Shown here in pieces: positions 1 to 13,000 of a DNA stretch of 64,000 nt. Within the stretch, counting starts at the first letter, position 1; each line of letters begins with the position of its first letter. The stretch comes from Motacilla alba alba. Lineage: Eukaryota; Chordata; Aves; Passeriformes; Motacillidae. The position numbers were made by a program, and so were the translations under genes. The notes below the pieces were generated by a model. It made no database searches and was not told the origin of the DNA. It saw only the letters and a program-made list of their open reading frames with translations. The stretch is from contig NC_052027.1 in the NCBI RefSeq assembly GCF_015832195.1, positions 3,534,001 through 3,598,000 of the forward strand, given 5' to 3'.

Positions 1-770
1 CTATCCCAACATACAATTAAAAAAGTTATTTTATTTAACAGGTAGCTTAACTTAATTAAGTTTCACCGGATGAAGACAAAGTTTAAGAAGTAACTTTTGC
101 TGGCTTCCCCACACCCTCAACACTTGCTTTCTACACTTGCTACAACACTTTTAGAAGCATTTTTTTGGAAATTGTGAAATCATGGCTGTTTCAGGTGTAC
201 AGCCATCATGATCTACAGGAACAGCGTACAAATACATGAGCCACAAAAAATAATTCATAGGAAACTTTGAAGAATATGTAAAAAATAGATTAGTCTCTTA
301 ACTGCAGTTATTTACTTTTTTTAACTTAGGTACAGAGCCTGCCCTACAGTGATATAATTTTTACTGTTCTAATAGGATGTGGAGATGCTGTTGCTCAGCC
401 TCCTCATGGAAGAACATGAATTTGCATCTGTATTTAAATAAATTCCATAATTAATAAAGACAGCCAAACAGAGCTATCACCCATCCCCATTCTGGAGAAA
501 CGATGAGAACACCTGATAATAGCCTAACACAGGGATTCTTGATTCTTGGTGCACCCTGATCTAATTCATGACCTCAGAAGATTTTAAGTACCCTTGTGTA
601 AGTTTCAAATTGAGCCAAGGAAAAAGAAATGACAGAATTGCTGAATTATGTAAAATTGAAGCACGAACAAGCAGCTCTTCTTTAAGCACAACTGGAGACC
701 TTCAGCCATCCCACAGCAGAGAAAATCCCAACTCCTTGGAAGTAAAAGGAGACAGTGAAATCTGAAATAC
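1..770. other. PPP4R2 terminal intron (partial)
   Basis: Intronic DNA between PPP4R2 exon 8 and the unseen final exon. AT-rich, with no coding segment, repeat family or RNA gene that I recognise. Confidence 0.8.
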
Positions 771-1039
771 CTTCCTCCTCTTCCTCTGTACAGTGCTGTC
801 TGGCACAGGAAGCATCTTTTTCTTTATCCTGAGATGTAGAGGATGCTTCTGTCTCTTCCCCCATGCCTGAAGAGACTTCACTGGAGGCAGTTTGGTTTGA
901 TGCATCTCTGGCTTCCCCTTCCTTGTCAAATTTAAGTCTTTTTACCTCATGTCCTTCTGCTTCTGCAGGATCATCCTCAGAGTGCTTATTTTTCACCGGG
1001 CTGCTCTGAGCACCTTCTGATTCAGACGCTGGTGATTCA
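771..1039 (-). CDS. PPP4R2: PPP4R2 coding exon 8 (last in window)
   Basis: Residues 213-303. Acidic Ser/Glu-rich tail containing the conserved basic patch [14 protein letters not shown], then [14 protein letters not shown] and the [10 protein letters not shown] run. Acceptor CTTGTAG|TGAA, donor GGAAG|GTATTT. It ends in phase 1 and needs one more exon, which is not in the window. The KRLKF patch resembles a nuclear localisation signal (inference). Confidence 0.95.
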
Positions 1040-4000
1040 CTACAAGCAACAAAACCAGATGTAGCTTTTATTGAACACAAACATTCTGTATCTTGTCACA
1101 CTTTAAGAAAAAAGTAGCAACTCCTTTGATTTAAACACATTAAGTGGTAACAATAGAATTTGCTCCACTTACTACATAACAAAACCTCAAAGTCATCACT
1201 CCTGATTCAAGTCTCTATTACGCATCCCTTAGAGGATCAGTCTTTTTACACTGTTTTTAAAACATAAATAAAAAACCTGAGCTTCAAGCACACTGCTCCT
1301 GACAAACCTGTGTTTCTTCTCCTCTGTTTGCTGCAAGCTGGGCTCTTTATGCTCTGTGCTGTCTGGCAAACCGTTGGTTGTCATGGGAGCTGACAAGGAA
1401 ACCTTCGTCCGACTCACGGGTCTGGGGGTCCCAGGGCCGTTTACATTCGATCTTTAAAAATAATAATAACGGAAAGTTAACCCAGCTTTTCAGCAAAGTC
1501 ATTTGTTCCTACCTGGCAGAAAGCAGTTATACCATTCCTTTAAAAGATCAACAAAAAAAATACCCAAATAGATAAAGGGCTTTGCTGTTTTATGTTGAAT
1601 AGAACATTCCTCGCCTGCAACGTGCAGATTTGATAAAAAAAATTTTAAAATTCTTAACAATGAGGTTAGAGAGATGAAAATCCAGAGAACATGGCACACA
1701 TGCTCATGCTTCCTCTATCCCCATTCCCCAGTATCCCATGTCACACCTCATTTTTAAGGGTGCTTATTCCCAGAATTCCACTGCTTTGGTCCAGTAGCAG
1801 TGAACCCCTGGAGCTAAACTCACCTGTCAGAGTACCCTGGTGAATTCCCGGGGAACATAACACCATTCATCCGATTTAAACTGCTGGAATTATTTTTCCT
1901 AACAAACAAAACAACAACAAAATGTTATGAATAAAGGAACTTAAAATCACTTTAAGCTTGTTTGCACAGAATTTCCCAATCCCAATCTTACAAAGCGTCC
2001 ACTGTCAGTCCCAAGGGCTTTTTATTTATTCCCAAATTATTACACTTGCAGACACTGCTGCTGATTGAACTGTTGATAACAAAAGCTGAACTCTGCATGT
2101 CTGGCTTTTAGATACAACTACTGACAGCAAGAGAGAGACATCAGACACACACATGCATCCTCCCTGTTACCAACACAAGCTTGAAGTTTCATGGAAAAGA
2201 GGATTATACTCACTCTGAAGATGGATATACACAGCTGACAACCATGACATTCTGCAATATACAAACAACAAACACATCAGGAGTTCAGAAACAGAAGCTT
2301 CAGCTCTTGACAACATCCCAGAACTTCTAAGAGTTACAGGATTTTGGTCCTATCTGTTAAAATACCTCTGCTCCCTCTTATGAGCTCAGGCCATAATTAC
2401 ACCAAAATTCAGGATTTTATTAAGTTTGTTACTGTCCAGCACATTGAGCCTACATTAGGCCTGAGTGTAATTTCTAACTGAGGGGTCTCTGGAGAACAAA
2501 GCATTCAGAAATGCTGAAGCATCCTACTGTGGAAGCACATTCTCAAAGTCTTTTCCTGGCTGCTGAAGGATCCCACGTTCTGACTCAAGCTGTAAACTGC
2601 CAGTTAAGACACCCGTGTGCTCTTCTGAAGGCACTGCTACACCACAGGATTTAAACACTGAAACAAAACACACTGGAGGGAAGGGGCCTCCCTTCTTCTT
2701 CACCTCTGGATCTACTCTGAAACCAAATGAGGGAGGAAATTCCTGATCAAAAGATTCAGGGTATTTCATCTGATCATTTCTAACAAGGACTCCACACAAA
2801 AACTGCCACCCCCCACAAACTACAGCTGGAGTACTGCACAGTGATTGGGAAACGCAGCAGTTGCAGCCCTGAGATTAATTTCTGTCTGCAGTTATTTTAA
2901 AAGTACTTTCTGCTGCTGAAAGGTATGAAACAAACTCAGACATTTAAGAGCAGCCATTAGGTGTACTCTGGCTCTGAGCCCCAGTGAAAGCAGCAGACCT
3001 TCGGGAGCAGCTGGGAAGTTATAAAGGGGTGGCTGTGATGTGGAGCTGTGTTCTCTCTCACAGAAATACATACCTTTTCCACACCTCTTAGAAATTTGTC
3101 AGTTCCTGTGTAATTCCTCCTAGGATCTGTCAGCAACTCACAGAGTCGCTGGATAGTGAAGGGGATGCTGCAATGAAATAGATTGGTAACAATTTAATTT
3201 TATTTTAGCAAGTACAACTGTTAGGAAGCAACAACATTATCACTTTCTCCCCCTGAAAAGGTGGAATAAAACCAGGACTGAAATTTGTTACCATGAGCAA
3301 TACTGGGTGGCACCTCAAGGCTTTGTTTTCCCCTATCTCATACAAAGCTGTTTCCTGTGCTCACCACCACAAAACCCAAGTAGAATCCCAAACACATCAT
3401 CCCACAGCTCACAGGATTCATTTACACAATGAAAAGGAAATCGGATCATCAACAGTAAACTTTCTGATTGCACTATTCCAATACACAAAACAGAAATTGT
3501 AAGGGATTCAAAACAAATTTGAGTCATACACACTAGAGAGCTAAAAAAGTCTCAACTTGTAGTTTATTTCAGGTTTTACAAAAAACAGTTACAGAAAAAG
3601 CAGTAAATGTTGGAACTAGTAGAACCATTATACTTTAGCTGTTACAAATAATCTATTTTGCTACAACTGGACAATGTACTTATCTATCATGGAACAGATC
3701 AGTAAAAATAAGTAATAATAATAATATTAATAAGTGATGAATAAGCTATAGGAACCACATAAACACATTTTTGGTTTTGACCATTCTGTACTCAGTTTCA
3801 TACCTGATGAAATGAGAAACTGACCTTTCAGACAAGCAACACTTCACAAACAATTCCCAGTTACCTGAGGTGTCACACTTTCAATCCAAGTTCCATGTCA
3901 CATTTTAACAAATACTTCAGTAAAATTATGGAGAACCATGCATTTTTACAGTTAACTATTGGAAGTTGAAGCCATAAGCATTTAAAAGTTATCTAAGAAT

Positions 4001-7000
4001 AATAATTGGTACAATCCAATATTTATGAACCATTTCATGGTTGGGAATACAACTGACACCAAATCCAGAGCAGCTTCAATCCAGACTGATGTGTGTGTGT
4101 GTTCATATCCCTAAACTGTAAATTTTTGTCCACATTCCATATTTATTATTTTCTGAGCAAGTCAGTACGTGGTATCTCCAGCCTGTGTCATGAGCTAACA
4201 CAGCATGGATCTCCAGCTCTGCTCGTTAGCTAAAAAGCCTCATTAGAGATGCCCAGATCTCCACCAGCTCAGTGCAGAGGTCAGCACAGCTCCCATTCAT
4301 CATCCCACATGACACTCCACTTTAACTAAAAGCCAGTAGTACTCAGAGAGTGACTAAGTATCAACAATTTAATTATGTTTTCCAGAACTGCCTGTACATT
4401 ATGTGACTGAGGAAGTCCTAATCCTCAACAAACCAGAAAAACCACAGGAACAAGCGTTCCTTCTAATTCAGTTCATTACATGAAGGCTCTTAAGCTTGAC
4501 AACAGTTCTGGCATTATTAATTTCCCTTCCCTTGCTCTTCGTTGGTCAACCAGCAACCTTTGACACCCAAATTCTTCATAAAATCATCAAGCTTAGAAGA
4601 GACCTTAAAGATCAAGTCCATACTCACAATATTCAGATTCCGCACAGTGCCTTCTTTTAAGTCACAAAGAATTTACTCAATCTGTTAATCTTTCCATACA
4701 GATAAAATATTAAATTGATCTTACTATTTCTTGTGATGGTCATTTTGGTTTTGGGTTGGAAATTCATAATTGAAGATATTTTGCTATTTTTTTAATAGAA
4801 TAGACAGTCCATTCAAAAAAATCCATTTATTCAACAGAAACAAAACCATACAGATTTTTAAATTATTCTCCATCAGCCAGACCTGTAAGACATCCTGGGG
4901 AATCAGTACCTGGCTAATCTGGGTTTAGCTGTACTTTTAACTGGTCCCCTGGTGTGACACGAAGTGTTTTGGAACATCAATGCAGTGCTAATTCCCCAGC
5001 TAGGACAGAAAATTCAAGAAAGGTGCAGCCTGCAACTAACTCCAGAAGGAAAAGCTGTAAAGCTGTGGTTATTTTTTACTCTCAGTTATAACAAATTAAA
5101 AAGAAAAAGGCAAAAGCCAACTCATTTCCCTCCAAATTGTTCCCAGCAAAGTGAACTTCGTGCATTGAGCAGCAGATGGCACCCGGTGTCACACAATCAT
5201 CCCTCTGCACAGAACTCCTTCAACATTGACAAATGCTTTTAGTTGACAAAAGCCAAAGTTAACTTCACCTCAGAAATTCTCTCTGGTGAAAAAACTCTTG
5301 TTTTAAAATAGCTCAACAAGGTGATTTTCAAACAGAAGCAATTTAAATTGGTGTAAATCTATAAAGGAACCCCAATGTAAAGTTTGTGAGCACTATGAGA
5401 ACTGATTATAAATACTCAGAAATTTAATTAGTTCAGCACATGAGCTGCATGAATAGTCTTGATCTGCCAACTTAAGGTAATCATTTAAAATTCTATACCA
5501 ACACACTCCAAACTGCCCTTCCAGCACTACGGTCCAGAGTGAATAACAAACCAAAAATTCATTTGGACAGGATTGAAGAGGGATCTGGGAACATATAACA
5601 GCTATAACTTTAACTTATATACAGCTATAACAGCTTCAACTTATATTAAATTGTAGCAAAAAACCAACCCATCAATGAAATTTGGATTATGATCTATTTT
5701 ATTCATGCTGTGAAAACTTCTCTGTCATCAGAGATCCCCAATAACTTAGAACTTGGAACTTCCTTGTTTCACTAACAAAGGATAAAAAGATTTTTAAAAT
5801 GGCAGAAGTTCCTACTCCAAAGCAATTTTAAGAGTTAAAAAGAGAATCTGGCTCTACAGACCTGTGCAGACACCATGTAAAATAAGATACAGACAGGTTA
5901 AAACAGCCAGTTAGTGCTTTCTTTAAAAGGCACGTCTGCTAGAAAGACCCCAAAACAGGGGTTATTAATGTGTTACTTCTTCGACTCAAATGAAAAGTTT
6001 TTACAAATTTGTCACTTCGAATGAACTCCTTCCCTCTCTCTTAAACACTAACAAAAATGTCCCAATAATAAAGTGACATCAAGTAGGTTCCTTGTCTGCC
6101 CTGGTACCCTGAAATGACACCCACAGCTCTAAAGAAGAGTGGATATACCAATCACACAACCCAAAACCTGCTGCTGCAATTTTTGGACAGATCTCCACAT
6201 GATTCAGCTTTTACAATCACATCCTCCCTGTGGGGGGTTACAGGATTTACTAAATGAAGCACTCTGCAATCCCAGATCCTGAAACATCCCCGGGCATTAT
6301 CTCCTTTGAGGTAACTAATGGATGCAGTTTGCTTCCTCAAAGCCGGGGAGTTTCACTGCAAAGTATGAGGAAGCTGAGCACCCTGAAGTGTTACAGCCAA
6401 GGCTGAAAATAGCACAGGCACGGCCTAAGCTGCAGACTCTCATCCAGAGGTTTGTTCGGTGCACTTGGGAACAACAGCAGATAACAGCAGCCCATTCATT
6501 AGCTGTCCCCGGGAGAACATTACCCATTTTGTGGGCAACGAAGCATGAACAAAAAGCTGGGGGAGGCGGGAGAGAGGCAGACTTGAGCATAAAGGATAGG
6601 TTTGTTTTTAAATTCCTGCAGTGAAGCAGCCCGGTATAAATATTGGGGAGCTGAGAACAAGCTGAATTTCACATTCTTGGAAGTGTCCTACATGAGAGCA
6701 ATTGTGGGGGGAAGAGGAGATCCAACTTAAGATTCCTAAACTGGAAATAAATGAAGCAGCATGGAACAATGACAGTGTAAATGATAAATACAGCATCAAA
6801 TACAGTACTAAGGACATGTCAGCAGTGCCTCTGAACCTGAAATTTCAGAGTATCAGGAAGGCGAGATGTAGAACATGCCCATTTATCAAGAAGCTGACAA
6901 AAATGCTGAAAGTCTCTTAACAAGCACTGAGCACCACAAGCAGGATGACTCAGCTTAGGGCAAGTATGTAATCCAGTTTAACAACAAAAATACCAGGCAA

Positions 7001-10000
7001 GCTAGTAAAAAGGACACACCAAATAAGATAAAAACATCGGGAGCTTTATTTGAAAGGAAACAAAAACTTCCAAAATCAGGAAACCAGCAAAGGGCACAGA
7101 TACATTTCAATCTAGGACACTGTCATCCACAGATCAAACACCCAATGTCCCTCATCAGTATCACTTCAGCTATAAATTTGAATCTGGCATAATTTAGTAA
7201 TTCCAACCCAGGCACACCTTTGCCTCCTGGTCACACCCTGCTTCTCACAGCATGATTTCTTCAAAAGCCACTGAACTGCCACAAAACAATCAGGAACTGA
7301 ACACCAGAAGACCTCTTGCCATTTGGTATTTCAAAATGCACTAAAACAAATCTGACTTTACTGTCTATTTAATCCCTTAAATGCACCCAGTAATATGATA
7401 CTTCTTTGAACTGCACTGTTTAAAAACTAACTACATATTGAAAAACAAAGTGAATGACAGCACAGCATGCCACGTGTCACACTTTTCATTCAGTGACACA
7501 AAAATAAAGTTCAGAAACTACTGTAATGTACTTCCAAGGTGCATATTTGCTTTTGCTCATCTATTCGAGGAAGCAAAATGAACAGTCACAGAGACAGTAC
7601 AAACTAGTGTGTTAAAAACAGGGGAAATACGTTTGCTATCCTGATTTTAGAAAACAAAGGATACATACCCATTAAATCCAGTAACAATTTTCAGGATTCT
7701 TTCTTTCATCTCTTCAAAGGGAATATATTCCACGTTTGGATTGGGGGGCCCTCTTGGTTCAGGAGCCGAGGTTCTGAAATCATCCATGACTTTCTCCAGT
7801 TTGAAAATAAAATAGCCTTTAAACTGAGACCACTGAACCCTGCATAAAACACAAGCATTGAGACACAGGCAAGTTAGTCCTAAACCCAAAGAACAACAGT
7901 GCAAGTTGATGTTTGCACAACAACCTTCACCCTGGTATGGCAGCCCTGAGATAAACGAGCCCAGTAATGCAGCGCTGTTTTCCTTCCTGAATTTAAAGCA
8001 CGGGAACTATTTCAACAATTACACGGGAACAATGGGACACAAATCAACTGCCACTAACAGCAGGGGAAGCCATTTCCCTAAAGAAGCAATATCCACTGAC
8101 AAGGCAAACCTAAACCTGAAATATACACGTGTCTATACAATGTCAAGGGAGCCTACAGTTTTCACTGAGCTCATTAGAGGTGGAAGGGGAAACAAACAAA
8201 CAAATAAACCCAACCAACAAAAAACCACAAAAACCCACACCAAAAAAAAACCACCACACCAAACCACACAGTTTTTCAAGTCTGGAATCCATAGAGCAAC
8301 TATAGACAGCTCCCCTCTGTCTGTATATTCTCTGCTCCCCTCACTTAAAACCTTACCAAAGGCCTTTTGTGACTCCACACACCTTGAAAACATTTCATGG
8401 CACCTTTTTTTCTCAAAAAGGCAAGTATTTTCTGTATCACAGTTGGCACTTGCTGGCAAACAACTGAGCAAAACAACTTTGACTCCCAATAAACATTCCC
8501 ACAGCAGTAAGCTATTAGGATGGTTCCACATTACCTCCTGCCTTACAGCGTCAAGTTTCCTCACTTATAAAATTGTAGATTTTGACAATTTCAAGCAAAC
8601 AGGTCCCTCTCGCTGGGTACAACAGACAAGTGCTGAGGCAGCCCCTCCCCACCCATGGCAGCCACAGGACACATCCAGGGCCTCCCTGGGATGTGCATGC
8701 CCGAGCAGCACGGGGAGCCACGTGAAAGCAGCAACTGATTTAGTTCAGGATCGATTTGTTTCTATTCCTGATGGAGGAGCTTGCACAGCTCCAGCACGGA
8801 GAAAAAGAAGAAACGGGGAATAACAAACCAACAATAAAGAGAGAAAATGATCTTTGACATTTATCTGTAACACACACGATCTGGCAGGAGCAGGCTCAAA
8901 GCAAACAAGTGTAAAATGTGAGCCCCTGGACAGCCCTTCAGCTCCTGCTCAAAGCAATATTAAACTACACAGAAAACTACTTAGCCAAAGGCTCTCTCTC
9001 TCTACAGCCCTGCCTATTTCTGACCCCACACAGCAGCTGTCCTTCGGTGGGGCTGGCCCAGCTGTCTGTGCTGTGAACCACGGCTGGTGATGTTTGTTTC
9101 TCCAGCACCAGCACCACCAAATCCCAAACCATGGGCCGAGGAAGCTCTCTCAGCCTGCTTGCACCAGGAAAGCAGGGCCACGTCATCTTTGCCTTAATTT
9201 TCTCCTTTGTCTCAAAGAAATAATTATGAGATGAAAAGCGGGGAAACACAGCTCAGGTTTATCTATAGAGAACCAAACACAAAGCCCCTGTCTTTCACCG
9301 GGAATGATAAATTTTGCAAGACTAGGGGAATTCCAAAGAGGAAAGCAAACCTGTTTTCCTTCACAAGAGACCTTTAGGCACCTCACAACAGGAGGGATCA
9401 TGGGACTTGGTGAATAATAAAAAAATGTAATAAATAAATAAACATCAAGGTCCCAAAAGGGAATGGCATTGATTAAAGAGCAGTACTGAGTCTAGTTGGA
9501 TTGTCTCCAATCAGCATTCTACATCCAAAGCAGAATACTCCAATGTCCCAATGTGCACTATCAGGCATTGCTACTGCAAATGTTAAACTAAAAAGCTGTA
9601 CAATTCTGCAGTGTTACCACCATGAAACCAAGTGCTAGTAACAAATCACAGATTTAATACATCAACAAACCACAACCACAGTAAACAGCCCCATGACAGT
9701 GTGGGATTACTCCCCACAGAGCATCCCAAGAGCATCCCATTACTTGCCTCATGAAAGGGGATTCCACTATTATTCTAAACATTCTTTGACAACCCCATTC
9801 GGGTATATTTCCACACTTTTAAACTTGAGCCATTCTTTGTTTTCATTGTTACTTATTTCTTGCTAAACAGTAACAGTTATCTTTTCACAGACTATTAACC
9901 CACCAGTGTTAGAAATAAATCAACAACATGAGGTTTAAAGTAGCAATCTACTGCATGGAAGCAGCACCCACCAGCTCCTTTACAAGGCTGCAACTACAGA

Positions 10001-13000
10001 GAACAAAGATTGTAACATTGTGCCCAATTGAGAAGTTGAGAAACTTTCACTTGGACTTTAAACTACACATTTTAATTAGAGTTTGTCTCATTATAAAAGG
10101 CTAAAAACTTACACCTGCAACACACTGAACTACTGACACAGAAAGCGTCTTTCAACCTGCATTCCAAACCACTTGCTAAATGGCTGCTGTCCAGGTAACA
10201 CAGGACAGGTACACGCAGAGGCAGCAGGCTTTGAGGATAAACTCACCCTGCAATCACAGGGTGACCCCGGCCAGCCCAGAGAGAGCAACAGCAGCTGAAA
10301 GCAACCCAACAAGCTGCTGCTAGAGGCTGTGTAAGCACAGCAGAAGGGGCTCAGAGCCCACTGTGTCTCTCCAGCAGTTTTTCCCAGCATTGCTGGATTC
10401 CCTGCTGCTCGGGCTGCAGTAGCAGCAGCAGGACAGCTGAACTGCTCAAAGGCCTCTGTTCCACTCAGTGTAATCTCAGACAGAGCAGCAATTCAAACAA
10501 TAAACACAGCTGTCCTCTGCATCTCCTGACATCAGTGCTGTTAAAATAATGAACTCATTTCTGACCAAAAGAACCAAAACGATTTCTGCAGGGACAGTAA
10601 GATTTTCTCAGTTCCCATTTACTTAGTGGAAGTGATCAAAAGTGAGTGTCACAAGGGCCAAGTCACCTTTCCTGTTTTACCAGTCTATGAAAATGACACG
10701 TACAAGTTGACATCAGCTGAACTTTACAAACTCATGTGTCTCATGCACAGAGAAAACCAGTTCCTTCAGAACAATGGCTCGAGCTGCTTGGCAGTACAAA
10801 ATTAAGATTAGAAGTCACATATCCTGTTAGCTATCAAAGCAATCTTTATCTACACTCTAGAAATTTCAAGTTATCCCCATTCATGGAAAGACTGGTTGCT
10901 TAGAAATACAGACAACAGAAGAGACAAACAAGTGCCAAATATCTGTTTTCTAAGAAAAGAAAAATATTCCATGTATCATAAGCTTCCTGAGAAAGACCTC
11001 TATTTTCTCTGCTTTGTTACACAATATGAGAACCCAAAACCAAGAGAAAAGTTTGGTCAATACCTTCTGTAGTTAAATCAAGAGCCAAATAGAAGCAAAA
11101 GAAATGTTTTCTACTCTCTGCTTTATGTACAAGCTCATTAAGTTTTATACACTGGAAAATAACTGATAAACAAGATAACTTCTGTAAGAATAACAAATTG
11201 AAGAAATTCCATGGAGAAAATACTGTTCATACTTTTTTTCAGAGCAGGCTTGTTTATAAATACTTGCTCTTCCCACTCAGCGTTGCACATAATCAGCCTT
11301 TTCTTCCAAACCATTCTCTTCCTGTCTACTACACTAGCTTGGGAATTTGCATCAGCGACTTTGAGAGCTTTTAGAGCCACTCAAAGAGAAAAGTTACTGA
11401 GAGCGCTGCATGATCTGAAACAACACCTTCAAAAATAATACTTGAAAAAATTAGCTGATCCCAAAATGTTTTGGTTCGGTGTACTTTCATTTTAGAGAGC
11501 GATGGCTTTGTAGTTATATACATTTTCTGTACTTGAAGGCACCTTTCACTACAATATCTGGGTCACCCTGTGTAAATGTACCTGTACAAACATCTCTCCC
11601 GGGATAATGAGCCTGCAGTTCCACACATGCTCCAAATAATTTAGGAAAAAATGCCAGCTTATCATAAGAATCACAGAATCACAGAATTTTTAGGTCGGAA
11701 GAGACCTTTAAGATCATCGAGTCCAACCCATGTTCTAACACCTCAAATAGATCATGGCACCCAGTGCCACATCCAGGCTTTTTTTAAACACATCCAGGGA
11801 TGGTGACTCCACCACCTCCCTGGGCAGATGATTCCAGTATTTGACCACTCTTTCTGTGAAAAACTTCTTCCTTAATTCCAGCCTGTATCTCCCTTGGCGC
11901 AGCTTGAGTCCTCTGCTTCCCTCCCACCAGCCCCTGCACCACCCTCCCCTTTATCAACCTAAATGATTTGTTCTGGCATACAAAAAACCAAGAGGAAGAA
12001 AGTGATTTCAAGTAAAAAGCCCCTAACAAGAAAAAAAAAAAGTCAAAGGCAAAGGAATGGCTGAAGAGGAGCAGTCAATCACAGCACTGAAGAGCTACAG
12101 CTTGTATCCACCATTTCAAATTTCCCCTGGGCAGACACAAATGTTGGTAGTTTAACTCAAAAATTCAATTGTTTTTTAAAAAGCACCTTTAAAAGTCAAG
12201 CAACAAATGAGAGCATGGAAGCTCACACAGAGTCCAACAAATTCAGTCTTTCCACCTTACTTAAACATTTTATACATGCTATTACTTATACATTTTATAC
12301 ATGTGCTTTTAGGTATGAGAAGATGTTTAACACCCTAATACTGCACCCCAGTGCAGTCCCTGAGCTTGCAATTTCATTGAACATTAGAAACATAAGAGAA
12401 AAATGGATGGAAAAGGTTTCAGTGCTGGAAGACACTCAGCTGTGTTTTCCAAGTCAATCAGGAAAGCAGACAGCACCTGACCAAACAGCCAATCCCACAA
12501 AGAACATCAGCAAGTTTTGAGAAGATTTACATATAATTAGAGAGAAAAGGTGACAAAAGGAAAGGGTGAGGGAAGACATGAGACATGAAATGAGCCAGTA
12601 GGGATTAAATGAAATGATAGCCTAGGCAAAAAAATCACTAATAATGTTATTTTTTCAAAAAATCCCACACATAACTAACAAAACCTCAGAATGGGATCAA
12701 AATTAGCAGGTGAAAACAAGAAACTTAAACTCTAAGAGGAAAGCCTCAAAGGAGGGATGGGGAACTCCACAGTCAGAACAGTGAAACAGTAACTAAGACA
12801 TTGAGTCACTGAGAGTTGATGAAGCAGCAAAAATATCTCCCCTGCACAGGGAAGAATAATAAAAACAACAACAACAAGAGAGAGATTAATTTAGACACAA
12901 TCTAATAGTGACAGAGCAGAGTCATGGGAGAACACAATCCTAAACAGCTCTGTTCTCTAATAAAAGCAATCAATCTATTTCACACCTGTACTTAAATTAC

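Noticed and set aside
2524..2799. 91-codon minus-strand frame in a PPP4R2 intron, considered as an extra exon
   Set aside because: No match to known PPP4R2 sequence, and exons 4 and 5 already join in phase without it.
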